A stretch of 64,000 bases of DNA from Blastococcus aggregatus (GTDB lineage: Bacteria > Actinomycetota > Actinomycetes > Mycobacteriales > Geodermatophilaceae). The stretch spans positions 434,001-498,000 of the forward strand of contig NZ_OBQI01000003.1 in the NCBI RefSeq assembly GCF_900221005.1. Direction: 5' to 3'. A program made the position numbers and the translations under genes. Below, piece after piece: positions 24,686 to 34,245 of this stretch; position 1 is the stretch's first letter, and every line of letters begins with the position of its first letter. The notes under the pieces were generated by a model. It was not told the DNA's origin and ran no database searches. It saw only the letters and a list, made by a program, of their open reading frames with translations.

Positions 24686-25531
24686 TCAGTCGGCGAGCAT
24701 GGCGCGCCGCAGCTCGACGGCGTCGGTGCGGACGGCGTCGAGCACCGGCACCACGTCGTCCTCGCGCAGCCGGCCGCAGCTGACCCGCACGATCGGCACC
24801 GTGTCGTAGTCCTCCGTCGTCAGCCGGGCCGCCACCTCGAAGGCGCTGCGCAGCAGCGCGCCCTCCTCCGCCCGGTAGTCGTCGACGTGCTTGAGCGGGG
24901 CGATCATCGGCTGCGGGAACCCCCACTGCTCGAGCGCCACCGCGGTCAGCCGGAGGCAGTTGAGCCCGTAGCGCCGGGTCTCCGCCGCCCGGCGCCCCGG
25001 GAAGGTCGGCTCGGCGGCCACGATCTCGGCGTAGCCCTCGCTGTCGTTGTGGAACAGCAGCGCGGCGCCCATCTGGGCGAGCAGCCCGAGGCAGAGCGCG
25101 TCCTGCGGCCGCTCGGCGAAGCGCGGCGCCAGCGTGGACGCCGCCAGCGCCAGGTGCGTGCTGAAGTCCCAGAAGTCCTCGGGCAGCCGCGACTCGTCGT
25201 CCAGGTCGGTGAGGGCGACGGTGGCCATGGTGCGCACCGTGGTGAAGCCGACGACGGTCACCGCGAACTGCAGCGAGGTGACCCGGCCGCGCATGCCGAA
25301 GTAGGCGGAGTTGGCCAGCTTCATCACCCGGCTGGCCAGCGCGACGTCGGAGGCGAGGATCCTGGCCAGCTCCTTGGCGCTGGTGTCCTCGGCGTTGGCC
25401 ACCGAGACCAGCTGCGCGGCGACCGGCTTCTGCGAGGCCATCGTGTCGATGCTGGCCAGGACCTTCTCGACGTCGAAGGTGGGAGCCGGCACGGACGCGA
25501 GGTCGGCTCGGGGGAAGGGCGTGACGGTCAC
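24686..25531 (-). CDS. HDOD domain protein
   Basis: A 281-residue protein made almost wholly of one HDOD domain, a catalytically dead relative of HD phosphohydrolases found in signalling proteins. LARILASDVALASRVMKLANSAYFG (about 54-78) and TSLQFAVTVVGFTTVRTMA are typical. No other domain is present. The start is the GTG at 25531, which overlaps the stop of the GGDEF-EAL gene as GTGA, so translation is coupled and the two products probably work together in cyclic-di-GMP signalling. Downstream lies the duplicated hairpin. Confidence 0.92.
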   Translation of the reverse strand: MTVTPFPRADLASVPAPTFDVEKVLASIDTMASQKPVAAQLVSVANAEDTSAKELARILASDVALASRVMKLANSAYFGMRGRVTSLQFAVTVVGFTTVRTMATVALTDLDDESRLPEDFWDFSTHLALAASTLAPRFAERPQDALCLGLLAQMGAALLFHNDSEGYAEIVAAEPTFPGRRAAETRRYGLNCLRLTAVALEQWGFPQPMIAPLKHVDDYRAEEGALLRSAFEVAARLTTEDYDTVPIVRVSCGRLREDDVVPVLDAVRTDAVELRRAMLAD

Positions 25532-27597
25532 GGTGCGGTCTCCCCGTGGGTGGCGAACCAGGCGGCGGCGTGCCCCCCGGTCATGGGCTCGGCCAGGCTG
25601 AAGCCCTGCAGGTAGGTGGCACCCAGCCGCTGGAGCTCGTCGGCCTGCTCGGTGGTCTCCACGCCCTCGGCGACCGTGCTCAGATTGAGGTTGCGGGCCA
25701 TCGCGATGACCGCCGAGGCGATCTCGGAGTGGCCGTCGGACAGCTCCGCCACGAAGGAGCGGTCCACCTTCAGGCAGTCGACCGGCAGGTGCCGCAGGTA
25801 GGCCAGCGACGAGTAGCCGGTGCCGAAGTCGTCGATGGCCAGGTCGACGCCGATGTCGCGGAGCTGCTGGAGCACCTGCTGCGCCGACTGCGGGTCCTTC
25901 ATCAGCGCCGACTCGGTGATCTCGATGGAGATCCGCGAGGCCTGCAGGCCGTGCCGCTGGAGCGCCGCCACGACCTGCGCGGGCAGGTTCCCGTCCAGCT
26001 GGAGGGCCGAGACGTTGACGTTCGCCCGTCGCGGGGCGGCCGCACCCATGAGCCGGTCCCACTCCGCGAGCTGCCGGCAGGTCTCGTCGAGCACGAACAG
26101 CCCCAGCCCGGCGATCAGGCCGCTCTCCTCGGCCAGCGGCACGAAGACCGTCGGGCTGATCGGTCCGCGCTCGGGGTGCTGCCAGCGGGCCAGCGACTCG
26201 ACGGCGACCGGTGTGCGGTCCGCGGTGCTGAAGATCGGCTGGTAGAGCAGCGTGAGCTCGCGGTTGTCGATGGCGTCGCGCAGCTCGGTGACCATCCGCA
26301 GCTTGTCCCGCGCCTCGGCCCGGCCGGCCTGGTCCAGGACGCTGATCCGGCCCTTGCCGCCGGCCTTCGCCTGGTACATGGCGATGTCGCAGTCACGGAT
26401 GAGCTCCTCGGCCGCGACGTGGTCCGCGGTCTGCACGGTGACGCCGACGCTGGCGTGCGGGCGCACGTCGACCCCGCCGAGGCGCAGCGGACGGGCGAGG
26501 GCAGCCGCGATCCGCTCGGCGAGGGCGACCACGGCCTCCTCGTCGACCTGCTCGCACACCACCACGAACTCGTCGCCCCCGAACCGGGCGACGAGGTCGC
26601 CCGGCCGCACCGTCGCGCGGAGCCGGTTCGCGACCTCGATGAGCAGCTCGTCGCCGGCGGTGTGGCCGAGGGAGTCGTTGACGACCTTGAAGTTGTCCAG
26701 GTCGAGGAACAGGCAGGCCAGGCCCCCGACGCCCGGGCGGAACCGCTCGGCCACGTACTGCGCCAGCAGGGTGCGGTTGGGCAGCTCGGTGAGCGGGTCG
26801 TGGTGGGCCTGGTGGGCCAGCCGCGCCTCGAAGGCCAGCCGCTCGGTGATGTCCTCGATCGTGGCGACGAAGCCGGCGCCGACGCCCGGGGTGAACAGGT
26901 GGGCGAACCGGATGATCGTCGTCCGCACCGTGCCGTCGTCCCGGACGAGGCGTGCCTGGACCTCCACCTCCCCGCCGTCCAGCGCGGCCGAGACCTGCTC
27001 GATGACGGCGTCGAGGTCGTCGGTGTGCACCGTGTCGATCCAGCCGGTGCCCAGCATCTGCTCGGCACCGCGGCCGACGAGGCCGCAGAACGCGTCGTTG
27101 ACGTGCGCCAGGCGCATGCCTTGCTCGGAGAGCAGGGTCGGCACCGGGGAGCGCTCGGTGAGGGCGGAGAAGCGGCGCTCGTGGGCGTCCGCGGTGGCCC
27201 GCAGGGCGCGCTCCTGCTCGTTCGCGGTGGAGCGCAGCATCACCGTCCACCGGCGCCCGCCCGGCGACGGCGTCGTGAGCACGCCTGCCTCGACGAGCGC
27301 GCCGCTGGCGGTGCGGACGTGCAGCGTGCGCCGGGCCGAGCGCTCCCGGCGGAGCAGCAGCTTGAGCTCGCCGCCGCCGAGGGTCGGGAACAGCTGCTCG
27401 ACCGGCATCGCGCAGAGGTCCTCGAGGCCGTAGCCGAGGAGCTGCACCGCGCCCTCGTTCGCCCAGGCGAACCGCTGCGTGCGGCCCGAGGTCTCGGCGA
27501 CGAGGAGGGCCAGCGAGTCGCTGACCGAGGCGCTGTAGAAGACGGAGGAGACGATCTCCGGCGGAACGTGGTCGTCCGACGCACTGACGGCGGTCAC
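25528..27597 (-). CDS. PAS-GGDEF-EAL cyclic-di-GMP signalling protein
   Basis: A 689-residue soluble protein. A PAS-like region lies at about 20-125 and a second PAS/PAC at 140-255. The GGDEF domain (260-425) has an intact GGDEF (340-344) and the product-inhibition motif RxxD (R331-D334) five residues before it. The EAL domain (435-680) shows ESL at 467-469, with [20 protein letters not shown] and AEGVE intact. It may therefore make and degrade cyclic-di-GMP under PAS control. The start is the GTG at 27597 with AGGAGG five bases upstream. A much longer in-frame extension is antisense to the LRR gene and rejected. Confidence 0.94.
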   Translation of the reverse strand: MTAVSASDDHVPPEIVSSVFYSASVSDSLALLVAETSGRTQRFAWANEGAVQLLGYGLEDLCAMPVEQLFPTLGGGELKLLLRRERSARRTLHVRTASGALVEAGVLTTPSPGGRRWTVMLRSTANEQERALRATADAHERRFSALTERSPVPTLLSEQGMRLAHVNDAFCGLVGRGAEQMLGTGWIDTVHTDDLDAVIEQVSAALDGGEVEVQARLVRDDGTVRTTIIRFAHLFTPGVGAGFVATIEDITERLAFEARLAHQAHHDPLTELPNRTLLAQYVAERFRPGVGGLACLFLDLDNFKVVNDSLGHTAGDELLIEVANRLRATVRPGDLVARFGGDEFVVVCEQVDEEAVVALAERIAAALARPLRLGGVDVRPHASVGVTVQTADHVAAEELIRDCDIAMYQAKAGGKGRISVLDQAGRAEARDKLRMVTELRDAIDNRELTLLYQPIFSTADRTPVAVESLARWQHPERGPISPTVFVPLAEESGLIAGLGLFVLDETCRQLAEWDRLMGAAAPRRANVNVSALQLDGNLPAQVVAALQRHGLQASRISIEITESALMKDPQSAQQVLQQLRDIGVDLAIDDFGTGYSSLAYLRHLPVDCLKVDRSFVAELSDGHSEIASAVIAMARNLNLSTVAEGVETTEQADELQRLGATYLQGFSLAEPMTGGHAAAWFATHGETAP

Positions 27598-27606
27598 GGT
27601 CCTCCT

Positions 27607-27647
27607 CTGGTGGTCGCGGTAGGGCGCCCGTTCGGGCGCGCCACCAG
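27607..27647 (-). promoter_or_regulatory. Stem-loop directly upstream of the GGDEF-EAL ribosome site
   Basis: In the minus-strand leader CTGGTGG (complement of 27641-27647) pairs with CCACCAG (27607-27613), and an inner GCGCCCG/CGGGCGC stem (27624-27630, 27633-27639) fills the gap. The outer stem ends exactly at the AGGAGG site (27601-27606). It may modulate translation. Confidence 0.45.
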
Positions 27648-27655
27648 CTACTTCG

Positions 27656-27713
27656 GCGTCCCCCCACCCGGTCTTTGAGCCGATTTCGTCCGGTTCCCCC
27701 GTTGGGGGGACGC
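27656..27713. promoter_or_regulatory. 11-base inverted repeat between the divergent GGDEF-EAL and LRR genes
   Basis: GCGTCCCCCCA (27656-27666) and TGGGGGGACGC (27703-27713) are perfect complements 36 bases apart in the 159-base divergent intergenic region, a place expected for a shared operator. Confidence 0.4.
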
Positions 27714-27756
27714 ATCGCGCGGCTAGCCTGCGGGCCGAGGAGGTGCCGTCATCCCC

Positions 27757-28653
27757 GTGTTCCCCCGCACCCGCAGGCCGGCCCGCCGCACCGCGGTCGC
27801 CGCCGTCCTCGCGCTCGCCCTGGGTTCCTCGGCCTGCGCCGGCGACGCCGACCCGGTGCACGCCTTTCCCGACGCGGCGCTCGCCGCCTGCGTGGCCGGG
27901 GCCGCAGGCCTGCCCGCGACGACGGAGCTCTTCGCCGACCGCGACCTGGCCGCGATCGAGGAGCTGCACTGCGACGGGCTCGACGCCTCCGCCCCGATCC
28001 GCTCCCTCGACGGTCTCGAGCGGCTGACCGGGCTGCTCGACCTCGATCTGCCCCGCAACGAGATCACCGACCTCGGGCCGCTGGCGTCGCTCCCGCGGCT
28101 CAGCACGCTCACCCTGACCGACAACGCCATCGGCGACCTCTCCCCGCTGGCCGGGCTCCAGCTGTTCGACCTCGGCCTGTCGCAGAACCCGGTCCGGGAC
28201 CTCGCCCCGCTGGCGAAGATGCCGACCCTGCGCGCGCTCGGCCTCGCGGCCGCGCAGCTCACCGACATCTCCGTGCTGGCCCGCGCCGACGGTCTGAGCC
28301 GGCTGGACCTGAGCGGCAACGCGATCACCGACGTCTCGCCCCTGGCCGGGCTGCCGAGCCTCGACACCCTGCGCCTGGGCCGCAACCAGGTCGTCGACCC
28401 CTCCCCCCTGGGCACGATCCCGACGCTGCTGATCCTGGACCTGTTCGACAACGAGATCACCGCCGTGGGCGGGCTGGCCGAGGCCCCGCTGCTCCAGGAG
28501 CTCCAGCTGGGCGCCAACCCGCTCACCGACCTCACCCCGCTGCTGCGCGTGGCCTCGCTGGTCAACCTGGGTCTGGACGAGACGGACGGGACCCGGCTGA
28601 CCGGCATCGAGCAGCTGCGGGCCGCCGGCGTCTCGGTGAACGGGCTGGCCTGA
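27757..28653 (+). CDS. Secreted leucine-rich-repeat protein (internalin-like LRR)
   Basis: A 298-residue protein with an Arg-rich, hydrophobic N-terminus (1-28) ending LGSSACAG, which suggests export, possibly as a lipoprotein although the lipobox is poor (Ser at -3). Then follow about eight LRRs of about 22 residues of the SDS22/internalin type, such as [20 protein letters not shown]. These form a curved binding surface, so the protein probably binds a partner outside the membrane. The GTG at 27757 is 13 bases after AGGAGG, a long spacing; no better in-frame start exists. Confidence 0.85.
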   Translation: MFPRTRRPARRTAVAAVLALALGSSACAGDADPVHAFPDAALAACVAGAAGLPATTELFADRDLAAIEELHCDGLDASAPIRSLDGLERLTGLLDLDLPRNEITDLGPLASLPRLSTLTLTDNAIGDLSPLAGLQLFDLGLSQNPVRDLAPLAKMPTLRALGLAAAQLTDISVLARADGLSRLDLSGNAITDVSPLAGLPSLDTLRLGRNQVVDPSPLGTIPTLLILDLFDNEITAVGGLAEAPLLQELQLGANPLTDLTPLLRVASLVNLGLDETDGTRLTGIEQLRAAGVSVNGLA

Positions 28654-28796
28654 CGCGTCACCCCTCCGGACGTGGCAGTGGTCACATCGGCGGGCCCCGA
28701 GCGGAGCCCGGGTCGTTCCCCAGGCATGATCCTCCCGGATCACCGAGCACGCGTTCGACCCCAACCACCTGCCGACCGGCTGCGCGCCGGCCGGCG

Positions 28797-30371
28797 ATGA
28801 TCGGAGCCACGTTGCACATCGGAGTGCCGCGCGAGAACCGCCCCCGCGAGACGCGGGTGGCCGCCACGCCGACGACGGTCACCCAGTTGGTCGGTCTGGG
28901 CTACGACGTCGTCGTCGAGGCCGGGGCCGGGGCGGCCAGCAGCTTCCCCGACGAGGCCTTCGCCGCCGCCGGCGCCCGCATCGGCACCGCCGACGAGGCC
29001 TGGCAGGCCGACGTGGTCCTGCGGGTCACCGCGCCCTCGGTCGAGGAGATCGCCCGGCTGCGGGACGGCGCGACGCTGATCGGCATGATCGCCCCGGCGT
29101 TCAACCCCGACCTGGTCGCCGCGCTCGCCGCCCGCCGGATCACCGTGCTCTCGATGGACGCCGTGCCGCGCATCTCCCGCGCGCAGTCCCTCGACGTGCT
29201 CAGCTCCATGGCCAACATCGCCGGCTACCGCGCCGTCGTCGAGGCCGCGCACGTGTTCGGCCGCTTCTTCACCGGCCAGGTCACCGCGGCCGGCAAGGTG
29301 CCCCCGGCCAAGGTGCTCGTCGCCGGCGCCGGCGTCGCCGGCCTGGCCGCGATCGGTGCCGCCAGCAGCCTGGGTGCGATCGTGCGGGCCACCGACGTCC
29401 GCCCGGAGGTCGCCGAGCAGGTGCGCTCCCTCGGTGGTGAGTACGTCGCGGTGAAGGCCGGCGAGCAGGAGGTCAGCTCCGACGGCTACGCCCGCGAGAT
29501 GGGCGAGGACTTCAACCGCCGCGCCGCCGAGATGTACGCCGAGCAGGCCAAGGACGTCGACATCGTCGTCACCACCGCGCTCATCCCCGGCCGGCCCGCG
29601 CCGCGGCTGATCACCGAGGAGATGGTCGCCTCGATGCGCTCGGGCTCGGTCATCGTCGACATGGCGGCCGCGCAGGGCGGCAACGTCGCGGGCTCCGTGC
29701 CGGACGAGATCGTGGTGACCCCCAACGGCGTCTCGATCATCGGCTACACCGACCTCCCGGGCCGGCTCCCGGCGCAGGCCTCGCAGCTGTACGGCACCAA
29801 CCTGGTCAACCTGCTCAAGCTGCTCACCCCGGGCAAGGACGGCGTGCTCGTCCTCGACCTGGACGACGTCGTGCAGCGCGCGATCACCGTGGTCCGCGAG
29901 GGCGAGACCCTCTGGCCCCCGCCGCCGGTCCAGGTCTCGGCCGCGCCTGCGCCTGCCGCGGCCGTGGCGCCCAGGCCGGCCGCTCCCCCACCGGAGCCAC
30001 CGAAGCCGGGACGGCGTCTCGCGCTGGTCGGGCTGGGCGCCGCGCTGCTGTTCGTGCTCGCCGGGTTCTCCCCCGGTGAGCTGGTCCAGCACCTCACGGT
30101 GTTCGCGCTCGCCGTCGTCGTGGGCTTCTACGTGATCAGCGGGGTGCACCACGCCCTGCACACGCCGCTGATGAGCGTCACCAACGCCATCTCCGGGATC
30201 ATCGTCGTCGGCGCCCTGCTCCAGATCGGGCACGACGACGCCCTGGTGACCGCGCTCGCCTTCGTGGCGATCCTCGTCGCCAGCATCAACGTCTTCGGCG
30301 GCTTCGCCGTCACCCGCCGCATGCTCGGGATGTTCACCCGCGGCCCGAGCACCGGGAGTGCAGCACGATGA
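28797..30371 (+). CDS. pntA: Proton-translocating NAD(P) transhydrogenase, alpha subunit
   Basis: A 524-residue subunit that binds NAD(H) and supplies part of the membrane domain of the pump exchanging hydride between NADH and NADP+ at the cost of proton-motive force. The N-terminal PntAA-type domain starts [18 protein letters not shown]; the nucleotide fold has [17 protein letters not shown] and MAAAQGGN. A Pro/Ala linker (about 382-405) joins the C-terminal helices (about 408-500). Alpha1 and alpha2 are fused as in E. coli PntA, while many bacteria keep them separate. The start has little ribosome site; length supports it. It overlaps pntB by ATGA. Confidence 0.94.
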   Translation: MIGATLHIGVPRENRPRETRVAATPTTVTQLVGLGYDVVVEAGAGAASSFPDEAFAAAGARIGTADEAWQADVVLRVTAPSVEEIARLRDGATLIGMIAPAFNPDLVAALAARRITVLSMDAVPRISRAQSLDVLSSMANIAGYRAVVEAAHVFGRFFTGQVTAAGKVPPAKVLVAGAGVAGLAAIGAASSLGAIVRATDVRPEVAEQVRSLGGEYVAVKAGEQEVSSDGYAREMGEDFNRRAAEMYAEQAKDVDIVVTTALIPGRPAPRLITEEMVASMRSGSVIVDMAAAQGGNVAGSVPDEIVVTPNGVSIIGYTDLPGRLPAQASQLYGTNLVNLLKLLTPGKDGVLVLDLDDVVQRAITVVREGETLWPPPPVQVSAAPAPAAAVAPRPAAPPPEPPKPGRRLALVGLGAALLFVLAGFSPGELVQHLTVFALAVVVGFYVISGVHHALHTPLMSVTNAISGIIVVGALLQIGHDDALVTALAFVAILVASINVFGGFAVTRRMLGMFTRGPSTGSAAR

Positions 30372-31780
30372 CCGCCACGGGTGCCGCGTCCGCGGCCTAC
30401 ATCGTCGCCGCGCTGCTGTTCATCCTCAGCCTCGCCGGCCTCGCCAAGCACGAGACGGCGAAGGCGGGCAACGCCTACGGGATGGCCGGCATGGTCATCG
30501 CGCTGGTCGCCACCATCGGCCTGGCCGTCGACCACGGCCTCTCCGGCACCGGCGCGGCCCTGATGGTCGTCGCCGTCGTCATCGGTGCCGCCATCGGGCT
30601 GTGGCGGGCGGCCAAGGTCGAGATGACCGGCATGCCCGAGCTCATCGCGATCCTGCACAGCTTCGTCGGCCTGGCCGCGGTGCTGGTCGGCTGGAACGGC
30701 TACCTCTCGGTCGAGGCCGACCTGGAGAACCAGACGGAGGTCTCCTCCGACCTGCTGGGCATCCACTCCGGCGAGGTGGCGATCGGCGTCTTCATCGGCG
30801 CAGTGACCTTCACCGGCTCGATCGTCGCCTTCCTCAAGCTGTCGGGCCGGATCAAGAGCAACCCGCTGGTCCTCCCGGGCAAGAACTGGCTCAACCTGGG
30901 CGCGCTCGTCGCGTTCGCCGCGCTGACCGTCGTCTTCGTGGTGGAGCCGAACCTGCCGGTGCTCGCGGTCCTCACGCTGCTCGCGCTGGCGCTGGGCTGG
31001 CACCTGGTGGCCTCGATCGGCGGCGGCGACATGCCGGTCGTCGTCTCGATGCTCAACAGCTACTCGGGCTGGGCCGCGGCGGCGTCGGGCTTCCTGCTCG
31101 GCAACGACCTGCTGATCATCACCGGCGCGCTGGTCGGCTCCTCGGGTGCCTACCTCTCCTACATCATGTGCAAGGCGATGAACCGGTCGTTCATCTCGGT
31201 GATCGCCGGCGGCTTCGGCAACGAGGGCAGCGCCGCGGCCTCCGACGTCGACTACGGCGAGCACACGGAGATCTCCGCCGAGGACACCGCCGAGCTGCTG
31301 CGCGACGCGAAGTCCGTCGTCATCACACCCGGCTACGGCATGGCGGTGGCGCAGGCCCAGGGCGCGGTCGCCGAGCTGACCCGCAAGCTCACCGAGCGCG
31401 GCGTCGAGGTGCGCTTCGGCATCCACCCGGTGGCCGGGCGGCTGCCCGGGCACATGAACGTGCTGCTGGCCGAGGCCAAGGTGCCCTACGACGTCGTCCT
31501 CGAGATGGACGAGATCAACGACGACCTGGCCGACACATCCGTCGTCCTCGTCATCGGGGCCAACGACACGGTGAACCCGGCCGCCGCGGACGATCCCACG
31601 AGCCCGATCGCCGGCATGCCGGTGCTGCGGGTGTGGGAGGCCGAGCGGGTGGTGGTGTTCAAGCGGTCGATGAACACCGGCTACGCCGGCGTCCAGAACC
31701 CGCTGTTCTTCCGCGACAACAGCCGGATGCTGTTCGGTGACGCACGGGAGCGCGTGGAGGACATCCTCCGGGCCCTCTGA
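30368..31780 (+). CDS. pntB: Proton-translocating NAD(P) transhydrogenase, beta subunit
   Basis: A 470-residue partner of PntA. About eight to nine transmembrane helices come first, including [25 protein letters not shown]. The NADP(H)-binding domain follows, with [10 protein letters not shown], the stretch [20 protein letters not shown], and [16 protein letters not shown] near the end. The start overlaps the pntA stop as ATGA, so synthesis is coupled. Together they make NADPH for biosynthesis or oxidative-stress defence. Confidence 0.97.
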   Translation: MTATGAASAAYIVAALLFILSLAGLAKHETAKAGNAYGMAGMVIALVATIGLAVDHGLSGTGAALMVVAVVIGAAIGLWRAAKVEMTGMPELIAILHSFVGLAAVLVGWNGYLSVEADLENQTEVSSDLLGIHSGEVAIGVFIGAVTFTGSIVAFLKLSGRIKSNPLVLPGKNWLNLGALVAFAALTVVFVVEPNLPVLAVLTLLALALGWHLVASIGGGDMPVVVSMLNSYSGWAAAASGFLLGNDLLIITGALVGSSGAYLSYIMCKAMNRSFISVIAGGFGNEGSAAASDVDYGEHTEISAEDTAELLRDAKSVVITPGYGMAVAQAQGAVAELTRKLTERGVEVRFGIHPVAGRLPGHMNVLLAEAKVPYDVVLEMDEINDDLADTSVVLVIGANDTVNPAAADDPTSPIAGMPVLRVWEAERVVVFKRSMNTGYAGVQNPLFFRDNSRMLFGDARERVEDILRAL

Positions 31781-31843
31781 GGCCGCAGGAGGTTCTTCTC
31801 ACTGCCCCTGTCCCGGGACGCCGCGTCGGCCTACGGTCGGTGC

Positions 31844-32713
31844 ATGCGTGCGCACGGATCGGTCGTCGAGCTGCCTGAGGCGGGCCCGGCCGACCACCTG
31901 TGCTGGGTGCACGACGACGACGCGGCGTTCGACCTCGCCGTCCGGGCCTTCCTGGCCGGCGGGCTGGCCCGGGGCGAACGGCTGCTGTGCGTCGGCGAGC
32001 GGGCCATCGCCACGCTCGCCGGCGCCGCTCCCGACCTGGGCGACGTCGGCGCGCTGGTCACCCGCGGCGCCCTGGAGACGATGACGGTCGAGGAGGCCTA
32101 CGCCGCCGCGGGCCCCCTCGTCGCCGACCGGCAGCGCGCCTTCTACGACGCGGCCACCCGGCGGGCGCTGGCCGACGGGTACCAGGGCCTGCGCGTCGTC
32201 GCCGATCTCAGCGAGCTCGCCGCCGACCCCGCGCAGCACGAGCAGCTGCTGCGCTGGGAGCACGCCGCCGACGAGCTCATGGCCTCCGGCGGAGGCATGT
32301 CGGCCATGTGCGCCCACCGCAGCGACCTGCCTCCCGCGCTCCTCGGCGACGTGCTCTCGGTGCACCCGCTCGGGCGCGCCGCGGGCTCGCCGACCCCCTA
32401 CCGCCTCTTCTTCGACGACGGCCGCCTGGTCCTCTCCGGCAGCGTCGACACCTTCACCGCCGGCCGGCTCGCCGCCCAGCTGGCCACCGGCCCCTCCCGG
32501 CCGCACACCGTGCTCGACCTGAGCACCCTGGAGTTCCTCGACGTCGCCGGCTGCCGGACGCTCGCCGGCTGGGCGTCGGACCTGCTGAGCCGGGGCGTGC
32601 CGGTGGAGATCCGCGGCGCCTCCACCCTGGTGCAGCGGATGTGGCGGATCCTCGGCTTCGACGGGCTCGCCCCGGTGAGCTTCTCGGCACCCCGCTCCAC
32701 CCCGCGCGGATGA
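31844..32713 (+). CDS. MEDS-STAS regulator (anti-anti-sigma type)
   Basis: A 289-residue protein. The N-terminal MEDS sensory domain (about 15-175) begins with the typical ADHLCWVHDDDAAFDLAVRAFLAGGL. A C-terminal STAS domain (about 188-280) contains the segment LDLSTLEFLDVAGCRTLAGWA, where an anti-anti-sigma protein carries its phosphorylatable Ser/Thr; here the nearby candidate is S205/T206-type, and the core position reads DVAG, so the usual Ser is absent. The stop overlaps the start of a MEDS-ATPase gene as ATGA, which suggests a partner-switching pair. Confidence 0.88.
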   Translation: MRAHGSVVELPEAGPADHLCWVHDDDAAFDLAVRAFLAGGLARGERLLCVGERAIATLAGAAPDLGDVGALVTRGALETMTVEEAYAAAGPLVADRQRAFYDAATRRALADGYQGLRVVADLSELAADPAQHEQLLRWEHAADELMASGGGMSAMCAHRSDLPPALLGDVLSVHPLGRAAGSPTPYRLFFDDGRLVLSGSVDTFTAGRLAAQLATGPSRPHTVLDLSTLEFLDVAGCRTLAGWASDLLSRGVPVEIRGASTLVQRMWRILGFDGLAPVSFSAPRSTPRG

Positions 32714-33663
32714 CGCCGCCGGCCACGACCGCGCGCGCGTCGGCCGGCTTCGAGCACGAGGCGCTGTTCTACCGGGACGACGAGTCGTTCCTGGCCGGGC
32801 TCGTCCCGTTCGTCCGCGAGGGGCTGTCCCGGGGCGAGGACGTCGTGGTCGCCGAGCCGCCGGGCCGCCTCGAGCTGCTGCGCGATGCTCTCGGCCCCGA
32901 CTCCGCCGCCGTCCGCTGGCTGGACATGGCCGCCCTCGGGCGCAACCCCGCCCGGATCATCGGCGCGTGGTCCGAGGCCCTCGAGGCGGCCACGGCCGCC
33001 GGCACCGGGCTGCGGGGCGTCGGCGAGCCGGCCTGGCCTGGACGCCACGACGCCGAGTTCGTCGAGTGCCGGCTGCACGAGCTGCTGCTCGGCACCGCCT
33101 TCGACGACGGCCCGGCGTGGCGGCTGCTGTGCCCCTACGACCAGACCCATCTCCCCCGCGCCGTCCGCACCGGCGCGCTGCAGTCGCACCCGGTGCTGTC
33201 CACCCCCGGGCACCGCCGCCCGAGCACCGCGTACTCCCGCGACGCCGCGGCCGCGACGTTCGCCGCCCCGCTGCAGCAGCCCACCGAGGGCGTCCTGCGG
33301 GGCAGCTTCGGCGTCGACGACGTGCGGGCCACCCGGCGCACGGTGGCCTCCTTCGGCCGCTCGTGCGGGCTGTCCGACGGGCAGGTCGAGGCGCTGGAGC
33401 TGGCCGCCTCCGAACTCGTCGTCAACTCGGTCCGGCACGGCGGCGGCTCCGGCACGCTCGCCCTGTGGGACACCGACGAGGCCGCCGTCGTCGAGTTCAG
33501 CGACGGCGGGCACATCGAGGACCCGCTGGTCGGCCGGCGGCGCCCGCCCGCGCACCGGGCCGACGGCGGGCACGGGATCTACCTGGTCAACCAGCTGTGC
33601 GACCTGGTCCAGCTCCGGTCCTCGCCGCACGGCACGGCGGTGCGCATCACGACCTGGCGCTGA
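32710..33663 (+). CDS. MEDS-HATPase anti-sigma-type kinase (RsbA-like)
   Basis: A 317-residue protein with an N-terminal MEDS domain (about 15-175, FEHEALFYRDDESFLAGLVPFVREGL) and a C-terminal GHKL ATPase domain of the anti-sigma kinase type. The N-box is ELAASELVVNSVRHGG; a G-box reads GGHGIYLVNQLCD. No HisKA domain, so it is not a two-component kinase. Such proteins bind and inhibit a sigma factor or phosphorylate a STAS partner. It overlaps the preceding MEDS-STAS gene by four bases. No sigma gene is adjacent, so the target is elsewhere. Confidence 0.9.
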   Translation: MTPPATTARASAGFEHEALFYRDDESFLAGLVPFVREGLSRGEDVVVAEPPGRLELLRDALGPDSAAVRWLDMAALGRNPARIIGAWSEALEAATAAGTGLRGVGEPAWPGRHDAEFVECRLHELLLGTAFDDGPAWRLLCPYDQTHLPRAVRTGALQSHPVLSTPGHRRPSTAYSRDAAAATFAAPLQQPTEGVLRGSFGVDDVRATRRTVASFGRSCGLSDGQVEALELAASELVVNSVRHGGGSGTLALWDTDEAAVVEFSDGGHIEDPLVGRRRPPAHRADGGHGIYLVNQLCDLVQLRSSPHGTAVRITTWR

Positions 33664-33691
33664 TCGCCACCGGCGTGCTGCGCACGACCGA

Positions 33692-34102
33692 TCAGGGGGC
33701 CGGGTCGGGCCCGGGCTCCTCGGGGGTCCCGCCGTCCCGCCGCACCAGGTCGCCCACCGCCTCCTCGAGCCGGGCCCACGTGCCGCTCCACTCGACCAGC
33801 GGCTCGAGGACCCGTTCGAAGACGGCGAGTTGCTGGTCGAAGGCGTCCAGCTGGGCGCGCATCCCCGCGATCGATGCGCGCTGCGCCTTGACCATCTCCG
33901 CCACCGCCCGCAGCTGGGCGGCCGACATCGCGCCGGGTGGGCTGGGCAGGGCCGGCAGGGACAGCCGGGCGGGCACCGCGCCCGCCACGGTGCGGGCACG
34001 GTCGGTGAACCCGCGGAGCTGGGTGATGAACTCCTCGATCGACCGCCCCACGAGGCTGCCCGGTGGGACGCCCCGCTCCGGTCCTGTCCGTTCCTCGGTC
34101 AT
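33692..34102 (-). CDS. Conserved-type hypothetical protein, helical
   Basis: A 136-residue protein without signal peptide or membrane helix. The middle is AQLRAVAEMVKAQRASIAGMRAQLDAFDQQLAVFERVLEPLVEW (about 61-104), a long amphipathic helix likely to form a coiled coil; the flanks are Pro-rich. Similar short proteins occur in many actinobacteria; no function is known to me. Convergent with the MEDS pair, where a two-part imperfect stem (33660-33695) overlaps the stops, and divergent from the GH3 gene. Confidence 0.72.
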   Translation of the reverse strand: MTEERTGPERGVPPGSLVGRSIEEFITQLRGFTDRARTVAGAVPARLSLPALPSPPGAMSAAQLRAVAEMVKAQRASIAGMRAQLDAFDQQLAVFERVLEPLVEWSGTWARLEEAVGDLVRRDGGTPEEPGPDPAP

Positions 34103-34245
34103 GCCCGGACGCTAGGCCGTTCCGGCGCGGACAGCGAACCGTGGCGGTGCCGCGAGCGGACTGCGCCGGACGGCAGACTGGAGCGGCCCGCGACGGTTCG
34201 GGTGCGCCCAGCCACCTCCTGCGGGGGGAGTTCCGAGGAGAGCCC

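Noticed and set aside
27598-28764. N-terminal extension of the GGDEF-EAL protein by about 390 residues
   Set aside because: The extension is antisense to the LRR gene and repetitive, while the GTG at 27597 has a perfect AGGAGG site and the domains start right after it.
28740-30233. Minus-strand frame of about 500 codons opposite pntA
   Set aside because: Low-complexity Asp/Gly/Arg/His composition and no motif; pntA on the other strand is certain.
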